Assembly: GCF_963576675.1 (NCBI RefSeq)
Contig: NC_088919.1
Span: forward strand, 42,864,501 to 42,928,500
Direction: 5' to 3'
Source: Euphorbia lathyris
Lineage: Eukaryota > Streptophyta > Magnoliopsida > Malpighiales > Euphorbiaceae
DNA length: 64,000 bases
Part shown: piece after piece, positions 33,401 to 45,618 of the stretch
How positions within the stretch are numbered: the stretch's first letter is position 1
Layout: each line of letters opens with the position of its first letter
Translations under genes and position numbers: made by a program
The notes under the pieces: model-generated
What the model was told of the DNA's origin: nothing
The model's input: the letters and a program-made list of their open reading frames with translations, nothing else
Database searches by the model: none

Positions 33401-35560
33401 AGCGTGCGTCAGAGGGTTAATGCGAACCTGGGGTCCGGACAGTGGGATGGTGTAAATACGAGGGGACACTATGATGACCCACATGCGCACCTAAAGGTAC
33501 AAATGGGAAGCGTGGACAACATACCAGTCAAGGGTTCGTTTCGAAGCTTAGGGTATTGCCCATAATTTTGGAAATACGGAGGTGCTACGTATGGACTACC
33601 TCCCCAGATGCGAATGATGACAGGTAAACGAGATTCATGTGAAACAGTTCACTCGACCCTAAGGTTTTGATCTTACGACCACGTAACTTTGGAGTATAGG
33701 TGCACGGCGCACTGACACGCGTGGCATGCCTTAGTGTGCGAAGGTCATGATGGCAACCTACGAGGTAAGGGGCATGAATAATACAACAACATATATTTGG
33801 AATCACTTAGGCATTATGTATAGCGTGGCGACATTCGTGGGTATGTTTTGAGATACGAAAGGGAGGTGACGATGACCCATGAGATTATGGTTCTATTTGA
33901 GATCAAGGTACCAGTCATAATCTTGAGATGTGTTGGCTAAGGCGTAGCGACATACATGGTATGTCTTGAGACATAAGTAGGACGTGTGTGAGACATGTGA
34001 CGAATGGTTAATTCGAGTCTCGGGGGGAACCGATGCCATGACAATGTTTCTTTTTTTTTTGAACTATCGATAAGTTGTAAGTGACGTGGCGACACACATA
34101 ATATGTCTCGAGTCGACCATGCGGGAAGTGAACAGAATTTTACCCACGATGTGAATGTTAGGACAACAAGGTACGATCACCAAGCAGCTTGGTATTGTTA
34201 ACCATGACAGAGGGAGGCGGAGTACGTCACGACATATGGGATATGTCTCCGGATGACTTAAACACGATGGCGAAGGTGCGTGTGGCAGGTCACGATGCAG
34301 GCGGTATACCCCCTAATGGTATGAACGGGACGATAAAGATATGTCTGACCCATCCCACGCAAAGTATAACCTGGCGAAGACGTAGAGAACACCTCGGGGT
34401 CTAGAGGTAGACCACTTGACGGGTATGCAAGACCTGGTAAAGATGTGCGAGATTCATCATGACATACGGGGTATGTCTTTCATTAGGCACCTAGCGAGGC
34501 GAGAACTCAGGTTATGACATACGGGGTATGGCTCTACACTAGTGTACTTGATATGGAAGGCGCATATACGGCCTATCACGATGTACGACCTTGATAATTC
34601 CCGGATGTACACAATGCATGGGGGGCGCATCGAGTACACGTCCCGACTAGTGTATAGTTGACGTGATGAAGACGCATAGGACACTCCACGATATGGAAGA
34701 TGGGACGGGGTAAGGATGTCTGGGCTACGCCACAGCCCAAATGGTATGCCTTTTGTCTAACGTATATAACATGGTGAATAAGCACCTGATATGCCATGAA
34801 ATACGAGGCACGCAACTCATGCCCCTCGCTTGATGCAAGGAATGAGGTGAAGATGTACAGGATGCGTTATGACACACACAGTACCCCTTTTGACCAGTGT
34901 GTAATGACGTGGTAGAGACACAAGGAATGGATCATAATATACGAGGCACAACAGGGAAGGGACATGTGGTATACGTCATAGCATAATGGGTACGCCCCTT
35001 GATCGGTTTCTGAATGATTAATGGAAACTGTATGGGGGTGCATTACATCCTCAGGGGTATGACAAAGTAAAGATGCAAGGAATACGTCACCACATGACAG
35101 GTGGGACTCCTGACGGGTGGATGCGTGATGACACGACACAACAAGGACATAGGGGATACGTCACGAGAGAACAGTACGCCTCTTGACAGGGTAAGGACAT
35201 ATTGGAGGTGCCGTGACATACGAGGTATGCCAAAACAAAGGCGTATGGGATATGCCATGATATAAGGGTTGTACCTTCTGACTAGTGCCTGAGATACGAG
35301 AGAAATGTACGAGGTAAGCTACCATACATACAATATGCTAAGGTGAAGACGGATAGGATACGTGACAACATAATGGACATGTCTCCTAGCTAGCATACAA
35401 ACGACACGGTGAAGGTGTACGAGACGTGCCAAGGACGCATAGGATGCGTCCCAACGCCTAGGTATGATAAGGCAAAGACGTATGGGATACGTCACGACAT
35501 AACTAGTATGCCTCCAGAATGACACGCGACGCTGGGGTCGACTCTTTCTCACATTCCTAA
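30492..35560. repeat. Degenerate repeat domain in the leader of element III
   Basis: Roughly 60-80-bp units decayed to variable sequence. Recurrent words on plus are GACATACGGGGTATG, GGATACGTCACGACATA, GTGAAGACGTATGGGATACG and, in the left half, AACTCGATGACATGAACGACTCGA and GACACACAGGGTGC. Many words are themselves palindromic (ACATAC...GTATGT). Small ORFs on both strands show no protein-like content. Confidence 0.65.
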
Positions 35561-37626
35561 TAAATACGTCCTAAGTCTACGAAACCTAGAATGGCTGCAC
35601 ACAATTTGGTTAGCATGCAGCGCTCTATATGGTATGACTGCAATGATTCGTTAAGCGTAGAATGCGTTATAACTTAAATCTGACTCGACTGATGTACAAC
35701 AAGATATAAATCTATACAAACAAACTAGTTAGCGAAAATCGTACATAACACGTAATCAGATCGCAACAAGAGAAAGAAAATGTTAGATATCAATCACAAT
35801 TATCACATCATCTCTCTTCCATCCTTATTCCTCCACACACTCGTTGGTCCAAGTCTCTTTCCTAGGATTTTGGTATGGGCTCACATCATGGTCCAGAGGA
35901 CGCGTGATGCCGTCGATTATTGAGGAAAAAGTAAATCATCCATCAGACAATACAGTTCATTTTGACGTATCAACATCCAGTGACTAAGATATCGACCAAG
36001 TGAGATTGTTCCTTCGGAATAACTTGTCTTTTGTCCTTTTGCGAGACACATTAGTTCGGGTTTTGACTCCCTTCGAGCGCATCTCGATTTTTAGACGTGA
36101 TACGAGTTATTCTTTTAGTCCAATCGTTCGTTATTGACAATGACTCATTCCCTTTTATTCACGTGGGTTCGTGCCTCGATTTTTGGATTACAACAGGATC
36201 TTTTGGATCTCTCGAGAGACGCAGCCACGCGTTTATTTAGTGATGAAATCACTTTTGAATTTTATTTTAGGGAACGGACTCGTCGCGTAACGCGTTTGTT
36301 CTTAGCGTCGAGGATCCGTTTGCTCATTTTAGCTACGTGGAAAGACGGCGAGTCTTATTTTGAGCGTACGGTAATCTTTCGGCTAGCAACAATTCGTTGT
36401 TCTTCTAATCCACGGGATATATCATCTTAGCATGGTTATAGAAAATCAACATTTCATTGAATCGCGCGTTTATTCGAAGCGAGGATATCACCGTTTTCTT
36501 TCCTTTAAGCGCGAGTTTAAGCAAACCTATATATCGGGCCATATTTCTTGCAGTTTTGGCAACGGTCGAAATGATCGAGTCGTTAGCCAAAACCCGCAGT
36601 CTCGTCCATATGGCGCAACTATATGGTTTGGCTTAATTCGGCTTCGAGATTTCAAACGGGGTATATAATCGTTCGAGACACGTATTCAACGACATTGGTT
36701 TATTTTCTTTAACTACCCTTGGGATTGACATATATCGTAGACTCGGAATGATTTTTGGTCATTTAGTTCATTTTTTCCTTTTCTTTTATTTTCTTAGTCA
36801 CCTTTGCGGATACATCCATTTCTCTTAAGAACAACTCGAGGCGTAACGTAAAAGCTCGTCTTTTATTCAGAAGGGACGGGCTACTTGTGCGAAACTTTTC
36901 ACGTTACGACAGGGTCATTCGAGACAGAAATGTTCTTTATTTTTCGTTTCGTCATGATTTCGTTTTATCCCAATTTATTTAAAGAATGTGAATAACGGCT
37001 ACCGTTAATATAGTCTTTTGTATCGATATGTAATTATCCTCAACAACAAACCGATTCATACTAATACGTGCTTACATCATAACACATTTCCTGAAACATG
37101 TGCCTTCGTCGGGACACCGAAAGGGACAAGGCGGGTCGCACATGTTCATTCATACGAGATGACTAAGTCGTTTTTAGTTCAAATCGTTTTAATGTTTTAG
37201 GGTAATTAGTATGTCGATTCATGAGCATATATTAACGCATCGTCTCATTTTCTTTACATATTTTAGGATTTAGACACGTATCATGGCGGTTTGAAAACAC
37301 GAACTGATTCATTTATCACATCAAAAATAGTAACGGGTAATCCTATGAAAACTTCTAAGGCTACTATATGCTGACACGGCTGACCGCGGGACCTCACAGG
37401 ACCGCACAGATTCGCCCCTAACGAATGGATGGGGACCCTCTGGCGCCTTACTGTAAGGGGGAACTTACGCTATCCTCTTTCGAGCGACGAATGGACTCTC
37501 GCTAGAGGTTTCGTGGAAATTACCCAAAGGGTTTGCAATAATGCACATGTATGCATACGAAAAAAAGTAAACGATCCGTCCCCGTTAAGGGCTTAGTGCA
37601 TGCCTTCCGGAATCAAATTTCTCGCT
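35561..37626. other. 5' leader of element III, no ORF recognised
   Basis: Unique-looking sequence between the degenerate repeat domain and the primer site. Frames of 60-100 codons (for example 36134-36430 and 36432-36668) show no recognisable protein family and are treated as chance. Confidence 0.45.
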
Positions 37627-37644
37627 TCCCCAGCAGAGTCGCCA
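37627..37644 (-). promoter_or_regulatory. Primer-binding site of element III
   Basis: The minus strand reads TGGCGACTCTGCTGGGGA two bases after the LTR end. This is a common plant gypsy primer site. Ogre-type elements are reported to use tRNA-Arg, which I have not verified for this sequence. It confirms minus orientation. Confidence 0.75.
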
Positions 37645-37646
37645 CT

Positions 37647-39068
37647 TGTTAGACGAGGTGCCGCGGCCTAATCTCCCGGGCGGACCGGGGGGTGGACAAC
37701 CTCATGGCGACGTAAGCGGTGATTGGCGCCGAAAGCAACCAATCGTGGAATCAAGCTGCTCGGCAGGACCGGAGCTCGGAGATATGGAAGAGTCGCCACC
37801 CACGAATGGGAAAATGAACACCGATCCCTTGCGGGAGACCGGTGTGGGTTCGGGAAACTTAGGTACGAGCCGAGAAGGCTAGCTCCTTTCCGGAGAAAGG
37901 CTACTAGGCACCCCGACATCGCCCGGTTATGAACCACCGGCCTCCTACTCAGCATGTTAGGCGATAACGGACTAATCATATACTTCTTTAAGTTTAAAAT
38001 TCATTTGAAACCCTTTTTTTTCTCTTTTTAGAAACCGTTTTGAGCATATGATATTGAAAAGCCACATCAGTAAAGAATCACCCATTTATGTTTATACATA
38101 CACAGAGAGGGGGAGGAAAGAAGTGATTTATTTACAACCGTTTTAAATATTATGTCGTGTGTTTATTAACTTACTTCCCCAAAACAGATTTATTTACATG
38201 GTTCGCACCTTAATCGCCGTTGGAACGATTAGGGTGCGTTTTAAAATCCCGTTTGATGAAGTCCACTTGAATCGCCGTTGGAACGACTCGAGTAGTTGAA
38301 AACGTTTGAGATAAAAACCTTTAATGAGAAAACATGGTTAAGCATACAAGTCTATTTTACTTTGTACAAATCGTTTAAGAAAACGGTTCAAAACTCCTTA
38401 TTTACAACGAAAACGATTTTAATTACAATGATCCTTTAATCCGCCTTTGGAACGGATTAAGGTTTTAAAACGTGGTGTTTTGAAGATGACTTGAAATATT
38501 AACAAGAATGACCCTATTTATTTACATTAGAAATCTACAAAAAAACTCATTAGTTTAAATAAGTTAATTGAAAAACTCTCTTTTTGTGATTTATTTTACC
38601 CACTTACTTAATGGACTCTTTAGCTATTATGATTACAATAAATTAGCATTTACACTCAAATGAAGCCCTTTTGGAACATGGGCCCATGAATGGGCCAAAA
38701 GAATAAAGAAAATGGTTTTAGACCATATATATATATGTATACATTTAAATCAAAAGGGAAGATAAGAAAATAAGATTTTAACCAAAAATCACTATATGTA
38801 TATGAAGATAATAAACACAATATACCTTATACTTTGAAATGTGAAAATAATGAGTAAATCCTATAACTAAGAAAGTAATACTTATCTAAAAATAATTTAA
38901 TTCAATAATCACTAAAATAACCCAAATATTCCAAAAAAACTATACATATATATACATAATTAATATAGTTTAAATATCAAAAATACCATATGCTAATGTC
39001 TATTCATTATTTCTCAAAATATCAAATAACTAATATTTAAATATAACCTAAGTTAATAAAAAAGGGAA

Positions 39069-39109
<41 letters not shown>

Positions 39110-40658
39110 CTTATATTACAAAATAGAATAAAAAGAGATATACAAATATTCTAAAATAAATATATATACTAAAGTTCTAAAATAAGTTGAAAAACATGTA
39201 TTACATAATTATATGTATATATACTAAGGATTAAAAGTCTAAAAGTTAAGAAAAGGGGACCGAAATGGCATTTTTTACATCTTGGCGGATTTACCGACGG
39301 AAAATCCGTCGGTAAACAGCCTTTAGTGACAGAATTGGCAAATTACAACAGCACTCCCATATTTTCTAGATTTGTTCAAAAGCTTTAAATTAAATCTAAT
39401 TCAATCGTTTTGGATTTCCGAACTACCAAAGATGGATCATAGTCGAAAACGGAAGTTCCTAAAACGATGTTTTTATTTTAAAACGTTATTTGGAAACCTC
39501 TTTTAAATTAAAAAACTTATAATTACAACATTTTCGATACCCGAACTACATTTTTATTGGATCACGGTTCGTATTGGGATATCCAAAACGAGGTTTTTAT
39601 TTTAAAACAAAACCGAATTTTATTTAACACGAAACGAAAATTAAATAAATATGCTAACTAAATAAAACGTGACAAAATAAATAAATGATTAAAGGAATAA
39701 AAACTATGGCATAAAAAAAAATAGAAGGAGAGAAATAAATTAAATAAAATAAAGAGTCTAGTCCTCGGATAATACCTTTGATTCGGTATCTGACTGTCGA
39801 AGCCGATTGATTCCACGAACCGCGCGCTCCCGATTTTAATAAAAATTTAGTAAAAATTGAACTTAGGAAATTTAGAATTTTTGAGAAAAAAAATATTTTT
39901 CTCAAAAAAAATCCACTCTCTCTCTCTCTAAAAATGTTTAGAGTGAGAAAGTTTTCCCTCCTCCCAAAAAAGGCCCCCTCTTCACCTTGGGATCCGTGCC
40001 CTTATATAGGAAAACGGATCCCGGAACAATGGGCGACGCCCAAAGAAAATTGGGCGTCGCCCATTGTGGTTGGGCGGCCGCCCAACCAAGCGTTGGGCTA
40101 CCGCCCAACCTTGTTGGGCGGCCGCCCAACAATGTTGGGCGATCGCCCAACGGCGTTGGGCGAGCGCCCAACGCGAGGTTGGGCGCCCGCGCCCAATCCT
40201 CATCGGGCGTTCGCCCGACGCGGTTGGGCGCCTGCCCGACGACCCTCGGGGCGTGCCCTGCGCCGTCGGACGCGTGCACTCCGTGGCCGCCGAGCGCGCG
40301 TTCCGCGCTACCAGACGCTCGCACGTCGCGGCCGCTGAACGCGCGCCTCGCGCTGCCAGGCACGTGCGCTCAACGGCCCACGAGGGCGCGCACCGCCCGC
40401 GGTCCTAGGCATCGCCCGGACGTCGAGAGCGTGCCACCTGCGATGCGTCCGACGGACGCCGCGCGCACGTCTCGAGTCATCGAGCGGGCGTTCGACCATC
40501 GTCGTCCGCGTGCGGGATGCCGTTGCGCGCCCGCGCCGTGCCGTTAATTTTCCTCTGCTTATTATTCTTTATATATTTTTCAAAACTTTCCGGAATCAAT
40601 CGCTTCGATCGTCTTGTTTCCAGGTTTTCGTCACAGGTCCTCCGACTCGGTGTCTACA
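37647..40658 (-). mobile_element. 5' LTR of element III (3012 bp)
   Basis: It carries the TATA-like box at 40001-40009 (minus strand), a longer AT microsatellite (about 39072-39103) and an expanded GC palindrome array. The left half (37647-38000) is nearly base-for-base identical to 22825-23180. The low divergence from the other LTR indicates a young insertion. Confidence 0.93.
40028..40240. repeat. GC palindrome array in the U3 of the 5' LTR (about 10 units)
   Basis: The same family as at 25189-25338, but 63 bp longer. The extra units are GTTGGGCTACCGCCCAAC, GTTGGGCGGCCGCCCAAC and GTTGGGCGATCGCCCAAC, with short linkers. It is upstream (minus sense) of the TATA-like box. Confidence 0.88.
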
Positions 40659-40663
40659 TCGTC

Positions 40664-43600
40664 ACAGTTGAACTGTGTTCCGTTATCAGTGATGATGGTG
40701 TGGGGTACGCCATATCTTCCCACGATATTGTCTTTGACAAATTCCACCATTCGATCGGCCGTGATGGAGGAGACAGCTTCGGCTTCTACCCACTTGGTGA
40801 AGTGATCTACTGCCACTACCGCATATTTCCTCTGTCTACGAGTTGGAGGAAACGGTCCCACGATGTCAATTCCCCAGATGGCAAAGGGTCGCCCTTCAAT
40901 GATAGGCCTCTGGTGATGCTTGGCCGTGTGTGATTCATTCGCATGAATCTGACAACTATGGCATGATTCCACCAATTTTTGTGCATCAAGCTCGGCAGTG
41001 GGCCAATAAAACCCTGCTAACCTGGATTTTTTTACGATAGTGGCGGATGCCTCATGGGCCCCACATGATCCCTCGTGCAGCTCCTTGAGGACATGTTGTC
41101 CCTCTTCTGATAGAATGCATTTTAACCGTGGATGGCTAAATGACTTCCTATAGAGGCAATCATTGATCATGGAGAAATAGGCCGCTTTTCTAACGATCCG
41201 CCGAGCCTCCTCCCTATCGATGGGTAGAGCTCCCTCTGACAAATACTGGCGAAGGGCTGTCCGCCAATCATCTTCTACCGTTGTGAGTAGGGATACCTCT
41301 TCGGAGACGAATGCCGGAGCTGCTTTAACCTCAAAGGGACACTGCGGATCTGTCCAGCTTTCTTCACTGGAAGCCATTTTTGCTAGCTGGTCGGCTTCAG
41401 TGTTTGATTCTCGGGGTATATGGACCAATTCCCATTTGGTTTCTTTAGCTTCGAGGTAGTCCATCAACTTTTTGACATCGGCAACGTATTTGGCCAGAAC
41501 GTCATCCTTCACCTCATAATTTTTGATCACTTGGTTGACCATCAACTTGGAGTCACTATAGATCACGATCCGCTCGGGAGTGATTTCTTTAAGCAGGCGT
41601 AACCCTAATATTAGAGCCTCATATTCCGCGGCATTATTGGTGGCATGGAAATCCAACTTTGATGCGTACCGTAATTTTATGTATTGGGGGCCTTTGATCA
41701 CGATACCTATGCCAGCTCCCTCCGTAGAGGAAGCCCCATCCGTGTACATCGTCCACTCCTCTACTTGAGATTTAGGGAGATTCACCCCTTCTTCTGTGAA
41801 TTCATTCACAAAGTCTGCCAAGACCTGACTTTTTAAGGTGGTCCTGCTCTCATATCGCACATCAAATTCTCCGAGGCGAATTGCCCATTCCATCAATCTC
41901 CCTGAAGTGTCCGGCTTTTGCAATACCTTTCTCATGGGTATATTCGTACGAACTATGATAGTGTGGGCCTGGAAGTATGGCCTAAGGCAGATTGCCGTGG
42001 TGACGACGGCCAGAGCCATTTTATCAAGTTTAGAATACCTGGTTTCAGCATTCTTCAATACTTTGCTCACATAATAGATAGGATACTGCTGGCCATCCTC
42101 TTCTCTTATCATGACTGTGCACACAGCTTTCTCTGTAACTGAGACATACATGTAGAGATTTTCACCTTTTAGAGGTCGGCTCATCATGGGCGGTTCTGTG
42201 AGAAACCGTTTGATCCCCTCAAAAGCCCTTTCACAATCCTCATTCCACTCGAATGCCTTTTGCTTCTTGATGACTTCATAAAAGGGCTGACACCTACGAG
42301 CTGAACAGGAAATAAACCTGCCCAAGGCCACGATCCGCCCGTTGAGGCGTTGCACTTCCCTGATGTTCCGTGGTGCCTGCATTTCCAGAACGGCCTTAAC
42401 TTTGTCGGGATTTGGGCTCACTCCTTTTTCGCTAATCATGAATCCCAGGAACTTTCCATATGTTGCACCAAAAGTACATTTTTCCGGGTTTAGCTTAATA
42501 TTGTGGCGTCGGAGTACGGCCAGTACCTCCCTTACATCATCAGCATGCTTTTCCACAGTAGTGCTTTTGATGATCATGTCATCTATATAGACAGAGTAGT
42601 TATCACCTTTGCTTTCTGCGAATATTTTGTTCATCATCCGCTGATAGGTGGCGCCTGCGTTCTTAAGCCCAAAGAGCATGACCTTGAAGCAATAAGTGGC
42701 TTGGTGAGTCACGAACGAGGTCTTGATTCTATACGAAGGCTCCATGGGGATTTGATGATAACTCGACTTCACGTCTGTGAAGGAATACATAGCATGTCCA
42801 GCGGTTCCATCTACGAGTATGTCAATACACGGCAAAGGATAATTGTCCTTGGGACAAGCTTTGTTGAGATCCGTAAAGTCGATGCACATGCGGTAGGATC
42901 CGCCTGCCTTCTTCACCAAAACGACGTTCGCCAACCATTGTGTATAAAGGACCTCTTCAATGGCGTCCGCCCGTTGGAGCTTGGTGATCTCTTCCTCTAT
43001 CACCTTCTGCCTTTCAAGGCCATGGTTTCTCCGTTTCTGAGCTACGGGAACTGCATCTTTGTCGATGTTAAGTTTGTGAGTGATCACGTCTGGACTGATC
43101 CCTGGGAGGATCTCATCTTTCCATGCAAAGACGTCCTCCGCTTCATGGAGAACTTTGGTGATTGCTTCTTTAATTTCGCCTTTGAGCCCTTTAGCCATTC
43201 GAACCTGCTTTTCGTCCGCCATGTGGTACATTTCAGTCTCGCCCAAGGCCATTGTGATGAGTTCCTCTTCATCTTCGTCCTTAGATTGGGGGCGGATCAT
43301 TAGTGATGCCGAATATGTCTCCTGAGCCATCTTTTGGCTCCCTCTGATCAATACGCCTCCTTTGGTCGTAGGGATGTAAAGAGTTAAGTGGCGTATGGAG
43401 ATGAGGGCAGCTGCCTCGGAGATAAAGGGCCGTCCGAGTATAATATTATAAGCTAACTGACCATCCAAGATAGAAAATTCCAGATCACCCCTCCAGACTT
43501 GATCTTCATCTGCTAACTCACAATCCAACGTTACCTGGCCTTTTGTCTGAATGTTATGTCCTGTCACTCCCAGGATATCCACTACAGTTGGTTCTACCTG

Positions 43601-43717
43601 GACTGGATTGACCATGAGTTTGGCAAAAGCTCCTCTTGTGATGACATTGCATGAGCTCCCAGTATCGATCATCACCCTTTTCATCTCCCAGCCTTCCATC
43701 ATCATAGTAATGACCAA
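40664..43717 (-). pseudogene. Element II pol: protease, RT, two RNase H domains, start of integrase
   Basis: About 1018 residues belong to II before element III cuts in. Protease DTGSSCNVI lies at residues 18-26. RT runs from about 240 to 430 with the YIDD box at 377-380. A decayed gypsy RNase H lies around 520-610. A second RNase H lies at 656-782 (YTDGASS, TNNAAEYEAL, YSDSKLMVNQV), the hallmark of the Tat lineage. The integrase HHCC zinc region lies near 881-922 and the core Asp residues at 951 (DIVGPF) and 1011 (TDNGTQF). The upstream frame is open only to a TGA at 43745-43747, so the join to gag is broken. The missing integrase end is at 22186-22819. Confidence 0.93.
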
Positions 43718-43744
43718 GGCATCTACATGAGGAGAGATCTCTGG

Positions 43745-44010
43745 TCATGCGTCTGCAAATGGGCGATTCAGCGATGTCCTGTCAAGAGCACTGGTTTTTG
43801 CCTTTTTCAGTACTGGTTGATATCCAGGTCCGCCTGCTATGACATTGATGGTCCATTTTCCTTTTTTCTTTGGGTCATCCTTGGACCTATCACCATCTCC
43901 CTTTTTGCCATCATTTTGGATGAACCGATCCAATTTTCCCCTCTCAATGAGATGCTCTATTTCTCGAGCTAACTCCCAGCATGCATCTGTGTCATGGCCG
44001 TTTTCCTGTG
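43745..44010 (-). pseudogene. Element II gag-protease linker, frameshifted and closed by TGA
   Basis: After the gag frame breaks within the CKYHR zinc-knuckle segment near 44010 (an apparent one-base loss), the expected continuation lies in the neighbouring frame. It includes DRFIQNDGKKGDGDRSKDDP and INVIAGGPGYQPVLKKAK. It stops at a TGA (43745-43747) that precedes PEISPHVDALVITMM, normally continuous with protease. Confidence 0.75.
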
Positions 44011-45618
44011 ATACTTACAATAATTTTTAGGATTTTTACCAGTATTGGTATACTCCCCCCCTTTTGGTTCGGGGTATGAAATGCTCCGCTTGTGTTGACT
44101 GTTCTCAATCCACATAAGCACTTCACTTTTGGAAGCATTGAGAGGTGTGAAGGAGGTGACAAATGCCGATTTGTTCTTAGAACCTCTTCGCCTACTTCGA
44201 GAGGAGGAATCCTGATGCTTGTCCTTTTCCCTATCTCGATGACGAGATTCGCTTTTGTCCCTCCTAGGCGGAGATGCTGATTCACGGCGAATGTCATCTA
44301 CCTCCATAAAGTCCTTGCAGCGCTCTATTAGTTCTGCCATGCTGGTAGGCTTCTTGCGAATTAGATCCTCTTGTAAACTCTTACAAGTGGTATTTTTTAC
44401 CAGAGATTCCACTGCCATGGAGATATCTACATCCACAATTTGTATACACAATTTGTTGAAGGAGTTTATATAATCTCGAAGGGATTCATTCTCCTTCTGC
44501 TCTAATTCAAAGAGCTTCCTAGATTTGACCACTAGAGGGATACAGCCAGCGAATTTAGCACAAAACTCTCTGCTTAGTTGGTCCCAACTATCTATCGAGC
44601 CAGGTGGTAATGATTGGAACCAGCCATAAGCGGGACCTCCTAACGTGGTGACAAACATTTTGCACAACACTGGCTCAGTTGCACGGTTGAGGCGAAGCAA
44701 TATTCGGTATTTTCGGACATGGGCCTCTGGGTTGTCAACACCCGTGTATATGTCGAGATTTGGTATTTTAAAATGCCTATCCGTTTCCTCTGCTTCAATC
44801 CAAGTCGTGAAGGGCGAATCTCGATTGGCGAACGGATTAAGCCTGGCATTCTCCTCATTCATGCGAAGCACCGCAACTCGAACTCTGTCATCAAAATTCT
44901 CCGGATCCGCCCTTGGGCGACCCCTCCGTGGAGATCTACTTGGAGAAGATGATGAACTAGATCCCGAAGATGGATCTGAAGGTGATCGTCCACCACGTCC
45001 GCCTCCATTTCCACGTCCGCCACTTCCTCCACCTCCACCTCCTCCACCCGGGGGAGCCTGACCGTTACCCCCTCTAGAGCCTCCTGAAGGAATGTGTCCA
45101 TCATTCCCGTGGTGTGGTGGTGGTGGTGGTGGCTCGCTTGGATGTGGCGCGTCTACTGGCCTTTTACTCTATCTACGCCCAGTAGGTGGGGGTGATCTGC
45201 CCTTGCGGGAGGATCTCGGTCTTCGGGGCAAGGGCGATTCGGACCGCCTACTTTTCTCTTTTCTACGCTTTTTGTGTTTTCGCCCTTTCGATCCACCCAA
45301 GGAGAGATTTGACCGTGGTCGCCTTGGGATACCTGATCCGCCCAGATTGATCCCATGGCTAGTAGATCCCCTAGCAAGAGTTTGATTGTTCCTTTGACTT
45401 CCTCCTGCGCCAGCAGGGAATAACTCTCGATTGATCGGTCGTTCTCCCAACGCCGCCGTGGTAGTTACTATAGATTCTGTATTGTGAGCTTGGAGAAACG
45501 AAGAATTGTGGGCGTTTGGTCCTAGATTCATCTGGGGCCAAGAAGATATCGTAGATGAAGGCGCTAAGCTCCAAACCGGAGGAATGGTCATGAACGACCG
45601 TAGGCGGTCACCTGTTTC
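43969..45618 (-). pseudogene. Element II gag, main part (one TAG and a terminal frameshift)
   Basis: The retrotransposon gag core is clear: PFTTWIEAEETDRHFKIPNL, YTGVDNPEAHVRKYR, GPAYGWFQSLPPGSIDSWDQ and FNKLCIQIV. A basic Arg/Ser tail and CKYHR follow. Upstream in the same frame lies a Gly-, Pro- and Ser-rich stretch (45160-44930) interrupted by one TAG (45169-45171). Upstream of that is DRLRSFMTIPPVWSLAPSST, starting at the hAT-A boundary. The N-terminus continues beyond hAT-A at 47414. It would form the capsid of virus-like particles if intact. Confidence 0.88.

Larger units (their letters stand above)
22825..40658 (-). mobile_element. 17.8 kb non-autonomous Ty3/gypsy element III (gag remnant only)
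   Basis: Two 3 kb LTRs (22825-25756 and 37647-40658) with TGTTAGACGAGG...TGTCTACA ends are flanked by TCGTC (22820-22824 and 40659-40663) inside the integrase of element II. In minus orientation: LTR, primer site, a 7 kb leader with a degenerate repeat domain, a gag-like ORF, a non-coding stretch, two 39-bp minisatellite arrays, polypurine tract, LTR. No protease, RT, RNase H or integrase is present. This fits a gag-only terminal-repeat retrotransposon that depends on an autonomous, perhaps Ogre/Tat-like, relative. Confidence 0.9.

Noticed and set aside
30786..35552. Many ORFs of 60-190 codons in the degenerate repeat domain
   Set aside because: Composition is Cys/His/Arg-rich and patternless; the frames follow the decayed repeats and lack any recognisable domain.
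40664..43717. Endogenous pararetrovirus instead of a retrotransposon
   Set aside because: LTRs, an integrase with zinc region, target duplications and a second Tat-type RNase H identify a Ty3/gypsy element; no movement protein is seen.
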